A DNA stretch of 50,923 bases from Candidatus Nitrotoga sp. CP45. GTDB taxonomy: Bacteria; Pseudomonadota; Gammaproteobacteria; Burkholderiales; Gallionellaceae. The notes under the pieces are model-generated. The model did no database searches and was not told the origin of the DNA. It saw nothing but the letters and a program-made list of their open reading frames with translations. The position numbers and the translations under genes were made by a program. Shown here one piece after another: positions 38,132-47,434 of the stretch. Location: assembly GCA_003402375.1 (NCBI GenBank), contig QFXJ01000037.1, forward strand, positions 1 through 50,923. Direction: 5' to 3'. Each line of letters begins with the position of its first letter. Position 1 is the stretch's first letter.

Positions 38132-38965
38132 ATGCTTAGCAGGCCTGATATTCTTAACGCCAGCCTCCTGATCGTTGACGATCAGGAGGCTAATGTACAT
38201 CTACTTGAGGCAATGCTACGTGGCGCTGGCTACACACGCGTTACTTCGACGCAGAATCCTTATGACGTCTGCGAGTTGTATCGTAAAAACCGTTATGACC
38301 TGATTCTACTCGACTTGCAAATGCCCGGTATGGATGGCTTCCAGGTGCTGGAAGGCTTGAAAAAAATCGAAACAGATGGCTACCTTCCGGTACTTGTTGT
38401 TACCGCTCAACCGGATCACAAACTGCGCGCGTTACAAGCCGGTGCTAAAGATTTTATCAGCAAGCCTTTTGATCTGACCGAAGTACAAACACGTATCCAT
38501 AATATGTTGGAAGTACGGCTTTTATACAAACAAATTGAAAATCACAACAAGGTGTTGGAGCAGACGGTGGAAGCACGAACTGCAGAGCTGCGGGAAAGCG
38601 AAGCTCGTTTTCGCCGTCTGACCGAGCTATCATCTGACTGGTATTGGGAGCAGGACGAGACTGGACATTTCACCAAAGTTTACGGTGTGGTTCTTGATAT
38701 GCTTGGAATTGAGGTTGACGACTTACTTAGCGAACCTGGTGAAACTCAAGCAGCACATTGGAATAAAGATGAGCGGGCGATGCTAGTAGAATATATAGCA
38801 GCCAGACGCCCGTTCCTGGATTTCGTCTACAGACGGCATAATCCAGATGGTTCGCAGCAATATTTTATGATTAGCGGAGAACCGATGTTCGATTCATCCG
38901 GTCGCTTTACAGGTTACCGTGGAGTGGGCAAGGACGTTACTGGAAGCATACGCACCGCCTCATAA
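38132..38965 (+). CDS. Response regulator with receiver and PAS domains, no output domain
   Basis: A 277-residue cytoplasmic protein. The CheY-like receiver (residues 10-130) has the acidic pair D16-D17 in LLIVDDQ, the phosphoacceptor D61 in LILLDLQMPGMDGF, and the conserved Lys in FISKPF. A coiled coil follows (about 130-160, KQIENHNKVLEQTVEARTAEL), then a PAS domain (about 160-272, ending YRGVGKDVTGS). Relatives usually continue into GGDEF, EAL or kinase domains, and here the protein stops, with no such sequence downstream in any frame. It may act by protein-protein contact or be a truncated gene. Confidence 0.88.
   Translation: MLSRPDILNASLLIVDDQEANVHLLEAMLRGAGYTRVTSTQNPYDVCELYRKNRYDLILLDLQMPGMDGFQVLEGLKKIETDGYLPVLVVTAQPDHKLRALQAGAKDFISKPFDLTEVQTRIHNMLEVRLLYKQIENHNKVLEQTVEARTAELRESEARFRRLTELSSDWYWEQDETGHFTKVYGVVLDMLGIEVDDLLSEPGETQAAHWNKDERAMLVEYIAARRPFLDFVYRRHNPDGSQQYFMISGEPMFDSSGRFTGYRGVGKDVTGSIRTAS
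38162..38191 (+). repeat. 13-bp perfect hairpin within the start of the receiver-PAS gene
   Basis: Arms AGCCTCCTGATCG (38162-38174) and CGATCAGGAGGCT (38179-38191) are perfectly complementary around TTGA. It starts 30 bases into the coding region and spans the codons for the receiver's LLIVDDQEA motif. In mRNA it would form a very stable stem just downstream of the initiation site. Confidence 0.85.
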
Positions 38966-39262
38966 TAATCAGACACTAGCCGTCCATGACGGCGAACGCG
39001 GCTAATGGGTGTTCATATTTATAAGGCGATTCGCGCTTCCAGTCTTCGTAGATATCCAATTTATAAAAATACCAAGAAGGTTGGAATTGATTTCGTAAAA
39101 TGGCTTCACGACTCCAGAACTGCTTGCAAACCTTCATCTTTAACCTCGGCAACCATTCTTCTTCGGCACGTTTTTCTGAGCTATATCAACGGGTAGAAAT
39201 CTTTTAATTTCTCACTCTGGTGACGATGGTAAAATTTTAGCTGTAACCGTCATTTCGCCACC
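38966..39262. other. Gap between the receiver-PAS gene and dnaE
   Basis: No gene is supported. A stem GCCGTC/GACGGC (38979-38993), with an alternative outer pairing TAGCCG/CGGCTA (38977-39004), follows the receiver-PAS stop but has no T run. A 63-codon frame at 39005 has no ribosome site. The dnaE promoter should lie here, but I cannot place it. Confidence 0.4.
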
Positions 39263-42200
39263 ATGCCCCAACCCTCTTTCATCCATCTGCGCCTGCACAG
39301 CGAATACTCCATTGCCGATGGCATTGTGCGCATTCCCGAGGCGATTGCCGCCGCCAAGCAGGATGTCATGCCCGCGCTGGCGCTTACCGACCTCAATAAT
39401 GTATTCGGCCTGATCAAATTTTATCAGGCAGCGCGCGCTGCCGGGATCAAGCCCATCATCGGCTGTGATGTGTTCATCAGCAATCCAGCCGAGCGCGACA
39501 AGCCTTCTCGTCTGCTATTGTTATGCCAGTCCAATGGTGGCTACCTGCGCTTGTGTGATTTGGTGACACGCGCTTATCTGGAAAGGCAAAACAGCGGTCG
39601 CATCGAGATACACAAACAGTGGTTGCGCGACGGTACAGATGGGCTACTCGCATTATCCGGTGCGCATCTCGGTGAGGTCGGCACGGCGCTATTGAATGGC
39701 AATCAAACAACGGCACGTCAGTTGGCGCTTGAGTGGGCGGAGCTGTTCCCCAATCGATATTATCTGGAAGTGCAGCGTACCGGCATGGCGCGCGAAGAGC
39801 TACACGTGAGTGAAACGGTCAAACTGGCCGCAGAGTTGGCGTTGCCGGTGGTAGCCACACATCCGATTCAGTTTTTAAGCCAGGAGGCTTATAAAGCGCA
39901 CGAGGCGCGCGTGTGCATCGCCGAAGGGTATGTGCTGAACGACAAGCGGCGCGTGCGCCAATTTACCACGCAGCAGTATTTCAAAACCCAGGCCGAGATG
40001 ATGGCACTGTTTGCCGATTTTCCTGAAGCGTTGCAAAACAGCGTGGAGATCGCCAAGCGTTGTAATTTGACCTTGCAGCTGGGTAAGCCATATTTGCCGG
40101 ATTTCCCCACCCCTAACGGCGAAAGTTTGGATGATTTTCTGCGTACGGAATCCGAACACGGTTTGCATCAGCGCATGCTGCAGTTATATCCGGATGAAAC
40201 TGTGCGCGCGGCGAAGATGCAGGAATACACGGCACGCTTGGCGTTCGAGATTGAGACTATTATAAATATGGGGTTCCCCGGTTACTTTCTGATCGTGGCA
40301 GATTTCATCCGCTGGGCCAAGCTCAATGACGTGCCAGTCGGCCCTGGCCGCGGCTCTGGCGCAGGCTCACTAGTGGCTTATAGTCTCGGCATCACCGACC
40401 TTGACCCCCTACGCTATGCCCTGCTATTTGAGCGCTTCTTGAATCCAGAACGCATATCCATGCCCGACTTCGATATAGATTTCTGCCAGGATGGGCGCGA
40501 GCGCGTTATCGACTATGTGAAGCAAAAATACGGCGCGGCGAGTGTGTCTCAGATTGCCACCTTCGGCACCATGGCGTCCAAAGCGGTGATCCGCGATGTC
40601 GGGCGCGTGCTGGATTTTCCTTACGGCCTGTGCGATCGCCTGTCCAAGTTGGTTCCGCTGGAAGGCGTCAAACCGGTATCACTTAAAAAAGCACGTGAGC
40701 TGGAGCCGGAATTTAATGCGATCATCAGCAGCGAAGAAGGCGTGGAAGAGCTGCTTGAACTGGGCGCGCGGCTGGAAGATTTAACGCGCAATGTCGGCAT
40801 GCACGCGGGCGGGGTACTAATCGCACCGGGCAAGCTGACCGACTTTTGTCCATTATATTATGCCGAGGGCAGCGACAAGGGTATCAGTCAATTTGATAAA
40901 GACGATGTGGAACAGATCGGCTTGGTGAAATTCGACTTTTTGGGGTTGCGTACGCTCACCATCATTGATTGGGCGGTGAAATATGTAAACAAGATGCCAA
41001 CAGGTATAGGCTTCTCCATTGAAAATCTTCCACTGGAGGACAAACCAACTTACGCATTGCTCAAAGCTGCCAATACCACAGCGATATTTCAGCTTGAATC
41101 TCCTGGCATGAAAAAGCTGATTATCAAGCTGCAACCGGACACCTTTGAAGACATCGTGGCGCTGGTTGCGTTATATCGCCCAGGTCCGCTCGAATCAGGC
41201 ATGGTAGAGGATTTCATCAACCGCAAGCATGGCCGTTCCAAGGCTGATTATTTTCATCCCGAACTGGAGGTTTCGCTCAAGCCGACTTACGGTGTGATCG
41301 TGTACCAAGAGCAAGTAATGCAGATCGCGCAGATCATCGGCGGTTATTCGCTGGGAGCGGCGGATTTGTTGCGCCGCGCAATGGGGAAAAAAAATGCTGA
41401 GGAGATGGCGCTGCAACGCAGCATCTTCGTGGACGGCGCTGTGGCGCGCGATATCAACAAGCGACTGGCAGAACAGCTGTTCGACCTGATGGAAAAATTT
41501 GCTGGGTACGGTTTCAACAAATCGCACTCTGCTGCATACGCGCTGGTGTCCTATCAGACCGCCTATCTAAAGGCGCATTACCCGGCGGCATTCATGGCCG
41601 CTACACTGTCATCGGACATGGATAACACCGACAAAGTCCATGTGTTCTATCTCGATACCCTGGCGCAAGGAATAAGCATTTTGCCGCCGGATATTAACTC
41701 GTCTGTAAATCGCTTCATGCCGGTGGACGAAAAAACCATTGCATATGGTTTGGAAGCCATTAAAGGTACCGGCAAAGCTGCGATAGATAGCATTGAAGAT
41801 GCCCGAAAACTCGGTGGCCCATTCCGCGACCTGTTTGATTTTTGCCATCGCGTAGATAAGCGCATAGTGAACCGTCGCGCTACTGAAGCGCTGATCCGCA
41901 GTGGCGCATTCGATAAGATTTCGGATCATCGCCATCAATTGCTGGCATCCCTCGAAGTCGCGCTTTGCAGCGCGGAGCAGAAAGCACAGTCGATCAATCA
42001 AAATAGTCTATTCGAAGACGATGTTAGTGTGACAATGTCGGTGCAAGTAAAGAATGTCCCACGCTGGACGTTGCGCGAGCAATTGCAACACGAAAAAACC
42101 AGCTTGGGCTTTTATCTCAGCGGCCACCCCTATCAAGAATATGCCAGCGAACTGGAAAATTTCGTCAAGACACGCCTGGCCGATATCACGCTGCAAGCGC

Positions 42201-42733
42201 TGCCTCAAAACGGCAACAACAAACGCGGTGGAGTACCGGTAGTATTGGCTGGCATAGTCTCTGCCGTGCGAATACAGCAGACGCGACGTGGGCGCATGGC
42301 GATTGTCACACTGGACGATGGCAGCGCACAGTTGGAAATGATGGTATTTAACGAAGTATTCGAGGCCAATCGCCCGTGGATACGTGAAGATGAATTGCTG
42401 GTAGTGCGCGGCAAAGCCAGTCTCGACGAGTATTCCGGCAATATGCGCGTTAATGGTGAAGAGTTATTCGATTTCGCCTCGGCACGTTCCGCTTTCGCGA
42501 AGCGCCTGGAACTTATTGTTTCATCTGACGCACAAATTAGCGTAACGCAGTTAAAAGAACTACTCGAGCCCTACCGAGAGGGGAAATGCATGGTTCTAGT
42601 GTGCTATCGCAATACAAGCGGGAGCGCAAACTTGAAGCTGGGCGAGTCTTGGAGCGTCACGCTGCACAGTGATCTAATGAGCGGATTAAAGAAACGGCTA
42701 GGCGAACAGAATGTTCATATCGCTTATACTTGA
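39263..42733 (+). CDS. dnaE: DNA polymerase III alpha subunit
   Basis: A 1156-residue replicative polymerase subunit. The PHP domain starts FIHLRLHSEYSIADGIV; the palm shows GPGRGSGAGSLVAYSLGITD and PDFDIDFCQDGRERVIDYV, whose Asp residues are catalytic; VGMHAGGVLIAPG, LYRPGPLESGMVEDFINRKHG and FNKSHSAAYALVSYQTAYLK are standard. A likely beta-clamp-binding motif QNSLF lies near residue 914, and the OB domain (VVLAGIVSAVRIQQTRRGRMA) follows. Its proofreading partner DnaQ is encoded at 4205. Length matches E. coli DnaE (1160). Confidence 0.98.
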   Translation: MPQPSFIHLRLHSEYSIADGIVRIPEAIAAAKQDVMPALALTDLNNVFGLIKFYQAARAAGIKPIIGCDVFISNPAERDKPSRLLLLCQSNGGYLRLCDLVTRAYLERQNSGRIEIHKQWLRDGTDGLLALSGAHLGEVGTALLNGNQTTARQLALEWAELFPNRYYLEVQRTGMAREELHVSETVKLAAELALPVVATHPIQFLSQEAYKAHEARVCIAEGYVLNDKRRVRQFTTQQYFKTQAEMMALFADFPEALQNSVEIAKRCNLTLQLGKPYLPDFPTPNGESLDDFLRTESEHGLHQRMLQLYPDETVRAAKMQEYTARLAFEIETIINMGFPGYFLIVADFIRWAKLNDVPVGPGRGSGAGSLVAYSLGITDLDPLRYALLFERFLNPERISMPDFDIDFCQDGRERVIDYVKQKYGAASVSQIATFGTMASKAVIRDVGRVLDFPYGLCDRLSKLVPLEGVKPVSLKKARELEPEFNAIISSEEGVEELLELGARLEDLTRNVGMHAGGVLIAPGKLTDFCPLYYAEGSDKGISQFDKDDVEQIGLVKFDFLGLRTLTIIDWAVKYVNKMPTGIGFSIENLPLEDKPTYALLKAANTTAIFQLESPGMKKLIIKLQPDTFEDIVALVALYRPGPLESGMVEDFINRKHGRSKADYFHPELEVSLKPTYGVIVYQEQVMQIAQIIGGYSLGAADLLRRAMGKKNAEEMALQRSIFVDGAVARDINKRLAEQLFDLMEKFAGYGFNKSHSAAYALVSYQTAYLKAHYPAAFMAATLSSDMDNTDKVHVFYLDTLAQGISILPPDINSSVNRFMPVDEKTIAYGLEAIKGTGKAAIDSIEDARKLGGPFRDLFDFCHRVDKRIVNRRATEALIRSGAFDKISDHRHQLLASLEVALCSAEQKAQSINQNSLFEDDVSVTMSVQVKNVPRWTLREQLQHEKTSLGFYLSGHPYQEYASELENFVKTRLADITLQALPQNGNNKRGGVPVVLAGIVSAVRIQQTRRGRMAIVTLDDGSAQLEMMVFNEVFEANRPWIREDELLVVRGKASLDEYSGNMRVNGEELFDFASARSAFAKRLELIVSSDAQISVTQLKELLEPYREGKCMVLVCYRNTSGSANLKLGESWSVTLHSDLMSGLKKRLGEQNVHIAYT

Positions 42734-42870
42734 GCAAGTTTTTTCTCTTCCAATAATTTGGTAGCACGGCGTAATGCGCTGTCCAGATCAACCGTTACAT
42801 TGTCGCTTCCCATCTCATCAAAAATCCCGCTTGATGCACCCTGAAACAGGGTTGTGTGTGGGCGCGGCAC
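42724..42870 (-). CDS. Small open frame in phase downstream of the metG stop, unknown
   Basis: Forty-eight codons from GTG at 42870 to TAA, overlapping the last bases of dnaE on the opposite strand. The peptide includes GASSGIFDEMGSDN and an amphipathic Leu/Lys/Glu-rich end (LRRATKLLEEKKLAQV), a composition that looks protein-like. It is in the same frame as metG: after the metG TAG there are 55 sense codons before this TAA. There is no ribosome site; ATG at 42813 is an alternative start. I do not recognise it. It may be a gene remnant, a read-through extension of MetG, or chance. Confidence 0.3.
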   Translation of the reverse strand: MPRPHTTLFQGASSGIFDEMGSDNVTVDLDSALRRATKLLEEKKLAQV

Positions 42871-42891
42871 AAGATGAGATATTGGAGCGGA

Positions 42892-45090
42892 CTACTTAAT
42901 CCTCATGCCAGGCTGTGCGCCATCGTCCAGACTAAGGATGAATAAGCCGGGCGCATCGCCAGAAGCCGCCAGCACCATGCCTTCCGATAGACCGAATTTC
43001 ATCTTGCGTGGCGCGAGATTGGCGACCATCACCGTCATGCGACCCTTTAATTTTTCCGGATCGTAAGCCGATTTGATGCCCGCAAACACGGTACGCGGTT
43101 GTGCTTCGCCGATATCCAACGTCAATTTCAGCAGCTTCTCTGCGCCTTCCACATGCTCGGCGTTGACGATTTTAGCCACGCGCAGATCGACCTTGCTGAA
43201 CTCATCGATGGAGATGGTTTCGGCAATCGGCGCGATGGCGTGTTGCTGTGCCTCGGCATGACGTGCTGGTGAATGAGTGTCTGTTGCGGGTTCCAAAGTT
43301 TGTTTGTTGGCTTCTATCATGGCATCTATTTGTTTTTGGTCAACACGGGTCATCAGATGTTGATATGGATTGATAGTATGCCCACCAGGCAAGGTATGAA
43401 GCGCATCACTCCATTGCAATGGAGTGACATTCAAGAAACTCTCTACTTGAACAGCAAGCTTGGGCAATACGGGTTTTAGGTAAATGGTAAGGATGCGCAC
43501 TAGGTTGATGCTCAAAGAGCAAGCGAAATGAAGCTTTTCGGGTTGAATGCCTAACTTTGATAACTCCCAAGGTTTTTCCTCGTTGACGAATTTATTGGCT
43601 ATGTCAGCCAATCGCATGATGAGTCGTAAAGCTTTTGCAAAGTCTCTGTTTTCGTAAATACCTGCAAGTGCAGGTGATGCACTTTGAAACTCGTGAAGTA
43701 ATTTTTGGGGATTATTGATTAGGTGATCTTCGTCCCTAGTGGCATCTAATTTATTTACGCTCTGTGGATTGATATCTGCTCTATCTGTTTCTTCATTGGA
43801 CAGAGCTATTACGGATGATTGATCGTAAATGGGATGGACGGATTCAGGCATTTCCATCAATGCCCCACCGAAGTGCTTGGTAATAAATCCTGCTGTACGG
43901 CTCGCAATATTGACGTACTTGCCAATTAGGTCGCTGTTCACCTTCGCCACAAAATCTTCAAGACTCAGGTCGAGGTCTTCCATCGTGCCGTTGAGTTTCG
44001 CGGCGTAGTAGTAGCGCAGGTATTCCGGGTTGAGTCCCTGCTTGAGGTAGCTGTCGGCGGTGATGAACGTGCCACGCGACTTGCTCATCTTCTCGCCATT
44101 CACAGTAAGAAAGCCGTGTGCGAATAATTTGGTCGGGGTGCGGAAACCGGCGTGTTGTAGCATCGCAGGCCAGAACAAGGCGTGAAAGTAGAGTATGTCT
44201 TTGCCGATGAAATGGTACAGCTCGGCATCAGAACCTTGTTTCCAATAGTCATCAAAGTTGATGTTATTTGCGTTGCAAAACTGCTTGAAGCTGCCCATGT
44301 AGCCCACCGGCGCATCCAGCCATACATAAAAATATTTGCCCGGCGCATCGGGTATCTCGAAGCCGAAATAGGGCGCGTCGCGCGAGATGTCCCAGTCTGA
44401 TAATTTGTTTTCGCTTTCGCTGCCCAGCCATTCCTGCATCTTGTTCGAGGCTTCCGATTGCAGTGTATCGCTACGCGTCCACTTGCGCAGGAACTCCTGG
44501 CAACGCAGATCGGAGAGCTTGAAAAAATAGTGGTCGGAGTTGCGCCGCTCGGGTTGCGCACCAGACACAGCGGAATACGGGTTGATCAGTTCGGTGGGCG
44601 CATAGGTGGTGCCACAGGCTTCGCAGTTGTCGCCATATTGATCCTTGGCGTGGCACTTCGGGCATTCGCCCTTGATGAAACGATCAGGCAGGAACATATT
44701 CTTGACCGGGTCATAGAATTGTTCGACTGAACGCACTTCAATCAAATCGGCGGCTTTAAGGTTGCGATAAATCGCCTGCGCGAATTCTTTGGTTTCGGCG
44801 CTGTTGGTGCTGCCGTAATGGTCGAATGTTACATGGAATCCGTCGAAGTCTGCCTTGTGTTCATGCCACACGCGATCTATCAATTCTTCCGGAGTGATAC
44901 CTTCCTTTTCGGCGCGAAGCATGACAGGCGTGCCGTGAGTATCGTCAGCACAGACGTAATAACACGTGTTGCCCAGCATTTTTTGGAAGCGCACCCATAT
45001 GTCAGTCTGAATGTATTCGACCAAATGACCCAAGTGAATACTGCCATTGGCATAAGGCAATGCGGACGTAACCAGTATCTTGCGCGGCAT
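42892..45090 (-). CDS. metG: Methionyl-tRNA synthetase
   Basis: About 732 residues; it charges tRNA-Met. The class I HIGH motif is HLGHL in [16 protein letters not shown], the KMSKS loop is [10 protein letters not shown], and the zinc knuckle has [20 protein letters not shown]-terminal tRNA-binding OB domain ([19 protein letters not shown] to SEGMVLAAS) is present. I use ATG at 45090 ([17 protein letters not shown]); the frame is open 13 codons further. It is longer than E. coli MetG (677), partly because of an apparent AT-rich insertion of about 45 residues before the anticodon-binding region (43710-43846, containing [12 protein letters not shown] and LINNPQK). Divergent from mrp. Confidence 0.96.
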   Translation of the reverse strand: MPRKILVTSALPYANGSIHLGHLVEYIQTDIWVRFQKMLGNTCYYVCADDTHGTPVMLRAEKEGITPEELIDRVWHEHKADFDGFHVTFDHYGSTNSAETKEFAQAIYRNLKAADLIEVRSVEQFYDPVKNMFLPDRFIKGECPKCHAKDQYGDNCEACGTTYAPTELINPYSAVSGAQPERRNSDHYFFKLSDLRCQEFLRKWTRSDTLQSEASNKMQEWLGSESENKLSDWDISRDAPYFGFEIPDAPGKYFYVWLDAPVGYMGSFKQFCNANNINFDDYWKQGSDAELYHFIGKDILYFHALFWPAMLQHAGFRTPTKLFAHGFLTVNGEKMSKSRGTFITADSYLKQGLNPEYLRYYYAAKLNGTMEDLDLSLEDFVAKVNSDLIGKYVNIASRTAGFITKHFGGALMEMPESVHPIYDQSSVIALSNEETDRADINPQSVNKLDATRDEDHLINNPQKLLHEFQSASPALAGIYENRDFAKALRLIMRLADIANKFVNEEKPWELSKLGIQPEKLHFACSLSINLVRILTIYLKPVLPKLAVQVESFLNVTPLQWSDALHTLPGGHTINPYQHLMTRVDQKQIDAMIEANKQTLEPATDTHSPARHAEAQQHAIAPIAETISIDEFSKVDLRVAKIVNAEHVEGAEKLLKLTLDIGEAQPRTVFAGIKSAYDPEKLKGRMTVMVANLAPRKMKFGLSEGMVLAASGDAPGLFILSLDDGAQPGMRIK

Positions 45091-45204
45091 ATATGGAAAA
45101 TCCCTTGTAAAGGGCCGTAATTGTAGCAAAATTGAACTATAGGCGTGGAGGGGAATCTTGGGTAGAATGCTTGCCCCCTATCGTTTTAATTGCAGGAGCA
45201 GCAC

Positions 45205-46299
45205 ATGAGTTTTACCGACGTAGACGTACAGGCCGCACTGGCGAAGTTGATTGACCCCAATACAAAAAAAGATTTTGTAGCGGGCAAGTCGGTAAAAAAT
45301 ATAAAGATCAGCGGTAATAATTTATCGCTAGACATTCTGCTTGGCTACCCTGCGAAAAGCGTCTGGGACGAAATACGGGTGATGGTAGAAAATCATTTAC
45401 GAAATACTTTACCAAGTATCAACACTCTTTCCGTGAATGTGAGCAGCAAGGTAGTGCCCCATGCTGTGCAACGCGGTGTAAAACTGGTTGATGGGGTAAA
45501 GAATATTATCGCGGTGGCCAGCGGCAAAGGCGGTGTGGGTAAATCCACTACGGCGGTGAATCTGGCGCTGGCCCTGGCTGCGGAAGGTGCCCGCGTTGGA
45601 ATTCTGGATGCAGATATTTATGGTCCTTCCATACCCACCATGATGGGCATCAAAGGCGAGCCCGTATCGCGTGATGGCAAATCGGTCGAGCCCATGCAGG
45701 GACATGGACTACAGGTCATGTCCATCGGCTTCATGATTCAAGGCGAGGATGTGCCTATGGTCTGGCGCGGCCCCATGGTTACTCAGGCGCTGGATCAGTT
45801 ATTGAATCAAACGCGCTGGGATGTGCTGGACTATTTGGTGGTGGACATGCCGCCCGGCACTGGCGATATTCAGTTGACTCTGTCGCAAAAAGTACCGGTG
45901 ACCGGAGCGATCATCGTGACCACTCCACAGGACATTGCGCTGTTGGATGCGCGCAAGGGGCTCAAGATGTTCGAGAAGGTGAGCATTAAAATACTAGGTA
46001 TCGTGGAAAACATGAGTACGCACATCTGCTCGAAATGCGGGCATGAGGAACACATCTTCGGGAGTGGCGGAGCCGAGAAGATGTGTAACGACTACAAAGT
46101 AGAGTTTCTCGGTTCATTGCCTTTGGATATACGCATCCGCGAACAGGCCGGTTCCGGTAATCCCACTGTAGTGGCCGACCCAGACGGTATAATTGCCAAG
46201 GAGTACAAACAGATTGCGCGGCGTCTGGCGGTGAAAATTGCTGAAATGGCGCAGGACTATAGCGCGGCATTCCCTAAAATTGTGATGCAAAAAACGTAA
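45205..46299 (+). CDS. apbC: Iron-sulfur cluster carrier protein ApbC/Mrp
   Basis: About 364 residues. It carries and delivers 4Fe-4S clusters to apoproteins in an ATP-dependent way. An N-terminal MIP18-like domain (residues 1-85) precedes the deviant Walker A ASGKGGVGKSTTAVNLA, then GILDADIYGPSIP and VDMPPGTGDIQLTL; the cluster-binding CxxC is in ICSKCGHEEHIFG. ATG at 45205 has AGGAG eight bases upstream; the frame is open five codons further back to a TTG. Divergent from metG across 114 bases. Confidence 0.95.
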   Translation: MSFTDVDVQAALAKLIDPNTKKDFVAGKSVKNIKISGNNLSLDILLGYPAKSVWDEIRVMVENHLRNTLPSINTLSVNVSSKVVPHAVQRGVKLVDGVKNIIAVASGKGGVGKSTTAVNLALALAAEGARVGILDADIYGPSIPTMMGIKGEPVSRDGKSVEPMQGHGLQVMSIGFMIQGEDVPMVWRGPMVTQALDQLLNQTRWDVLDYLVVDMPPGTGDIQLTLSQKVPVTGAIIVTTPQDIALLDARKGLKMFEKVSIKILGIVENMSTHICSKCGHEEHIFGSGGAEKMCNDYKVEFLGSLPLDIRIREQAGSGNPTVVADPDGIIAKEYKQIARRLAVKIAEMAQDYSAAFPKIVMQKT

Positions 46300-46383
46300 C
46301 GAAAAAACGCAAGTGCAAAGTGCCATGAAGCATTTATATTTTCATTCTTTTTCTTTGAACATAACTTCTGCATCGAACTAAAC

Positions 46384-46950
46384 ATGAGCATTAAATCAGA
46401 CAAGTGGATACGTCACATGGCCAGTCAGCACGGCATGATCGAGCCGTTCGAACCCGGCCAGGTGAAAGAAAGGAATGGCCAGCGCATCGTGTCATATGGC
46501 ACGTCGAGCTATGGCTATGACGTCCGTTGCTCTGACGAATTCAAACTGTTCACCAACATCAATAGCACCATCGTCGATCCAAAGAATTTCGATGCCAACT
46601 CTTTCGTTGAGCTCAAGAGCGACTATTGCATCATCCCACCCAACTCTTTCGCGCTGGCACGCACTGTGGAACACTTCCGCATCCCCCGTAACGTATTGAC
46701 CATCTGCCTGGGGAAATCGACTTACGCGCGATGCGGCATAATCGTCAATGTCACACCATTAGAGCCAGAATGGGAGGGGTATGTGACGCTGGAATTTTCC
46801 AATACCACGCCGTTACCGGCGAAAATTTACGCCAATGAGGGCGTGGCGCAGATGATTTTCTTCGAATCTGACGAAGTATGCGAAGTCTCATACCGGGATA
46901 GGGGCGGAAAATATCAGGGGCAGGTTGGAGTTACACTACCCAAGATATAG
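46384..46950 (+). CDS. dcd: dCTP deaminase
   Basis: A 188-residue enzyme that deaminates dCTP to dUTP on the way to thymidine nucleotides. Family residues seen: [64 protein letters not shown] (in pieces, with the catalytic Glu) and GVAQMIFF. Length fits the family. It follows mrp by 84 bases on the same strand and precedes a small gene often found between dcd and the decarboxylase in this group. Confidence 0.96.
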   Translation: MSIKSDKWIRHMASQHGMIEPFEPGQVKERNGQRIVSYGTSSYGYDVRCSDEFKLFTNINSTIVDPKNFDANSFVELKSDYCIIPPNSFALARTVEHFRIPRNVLTICLGKSTYARCGIIVNVTPLEPEWEGYVTLEFSNTTPLPAKIYANEGVAQMIFFESDEVCEVSYRDRGGKYQGQVGVTLPKI

Positions 46951-47018
46951 AATCAGATGCATGGTTACGTTCCGCCCATTCATTGAGTTCTACTGAATCA
47001 TATAGAGGCATAAATTTA

Positions 47019-47240
47019 ATGGCATCATGTCCGCAAACGATTTGGCGCAGCCCCACAGGCGAAGTAGTCGCCTGCGTGGAAAAAAACAAAGTGCTGAGCG
47101 AGAACATGGAAGAAATCCGCCAAATCTGTCAAGACGCGCTGGAAGATGCAGTACTAATGGGGTGTGATGAACAGCAATTTCGCGCGGTATTGATTGAGCT
47201 AGTCCAAGACCTTAAAAACCCCTATCCTCCGCGCGGCTAA
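47019..47240 (+). CDS. Small hypothetical protein
   Basis: A 73-residue acidic protein beginning MASCPQTIWRSPTGEVVAC, followed by a predicted helix pair rich in Glu, Gln and Leu, ending PYPPRG. There is no signal peptide or membrane segment. I do not recognise a named family. ATG at 47019 has AGAGGC nine bases upstream, which supports this start over a TTG 12 codons earlier. It lies between dcd and the decarboxylase on the same strand. Confidence 0.7.
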   Translation: MASCPQTIWRSPTGEVVACVEKNKVLSENMEEIRQICQDALEDAVLMGCDEQQFRAVLIELVQDLKNPYPPRG

Positions 47241-47434
47241 CTGCACCAGAATAGCGTTAAGCTTTTTGATTAATTCCGATTAATTGTCCCCGTTAATACA
47301 GCTGGTAATCCTTTATTTACGTTACTTGATAACGTCATTCTTAATTGTTATTTAACGCTAACCGCATTATCTAAATCTGCGACAATCGGCACCGACTTGC
47401 TGCCCGGCAGACATTCCCCACCAAGGAGCACTGA

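Noticed and set aside
39005-39196. 63-codon frame before dnaE
   Set aside because: No ribosome site and no similarity to the output domain that would be expected after the PAS domain.
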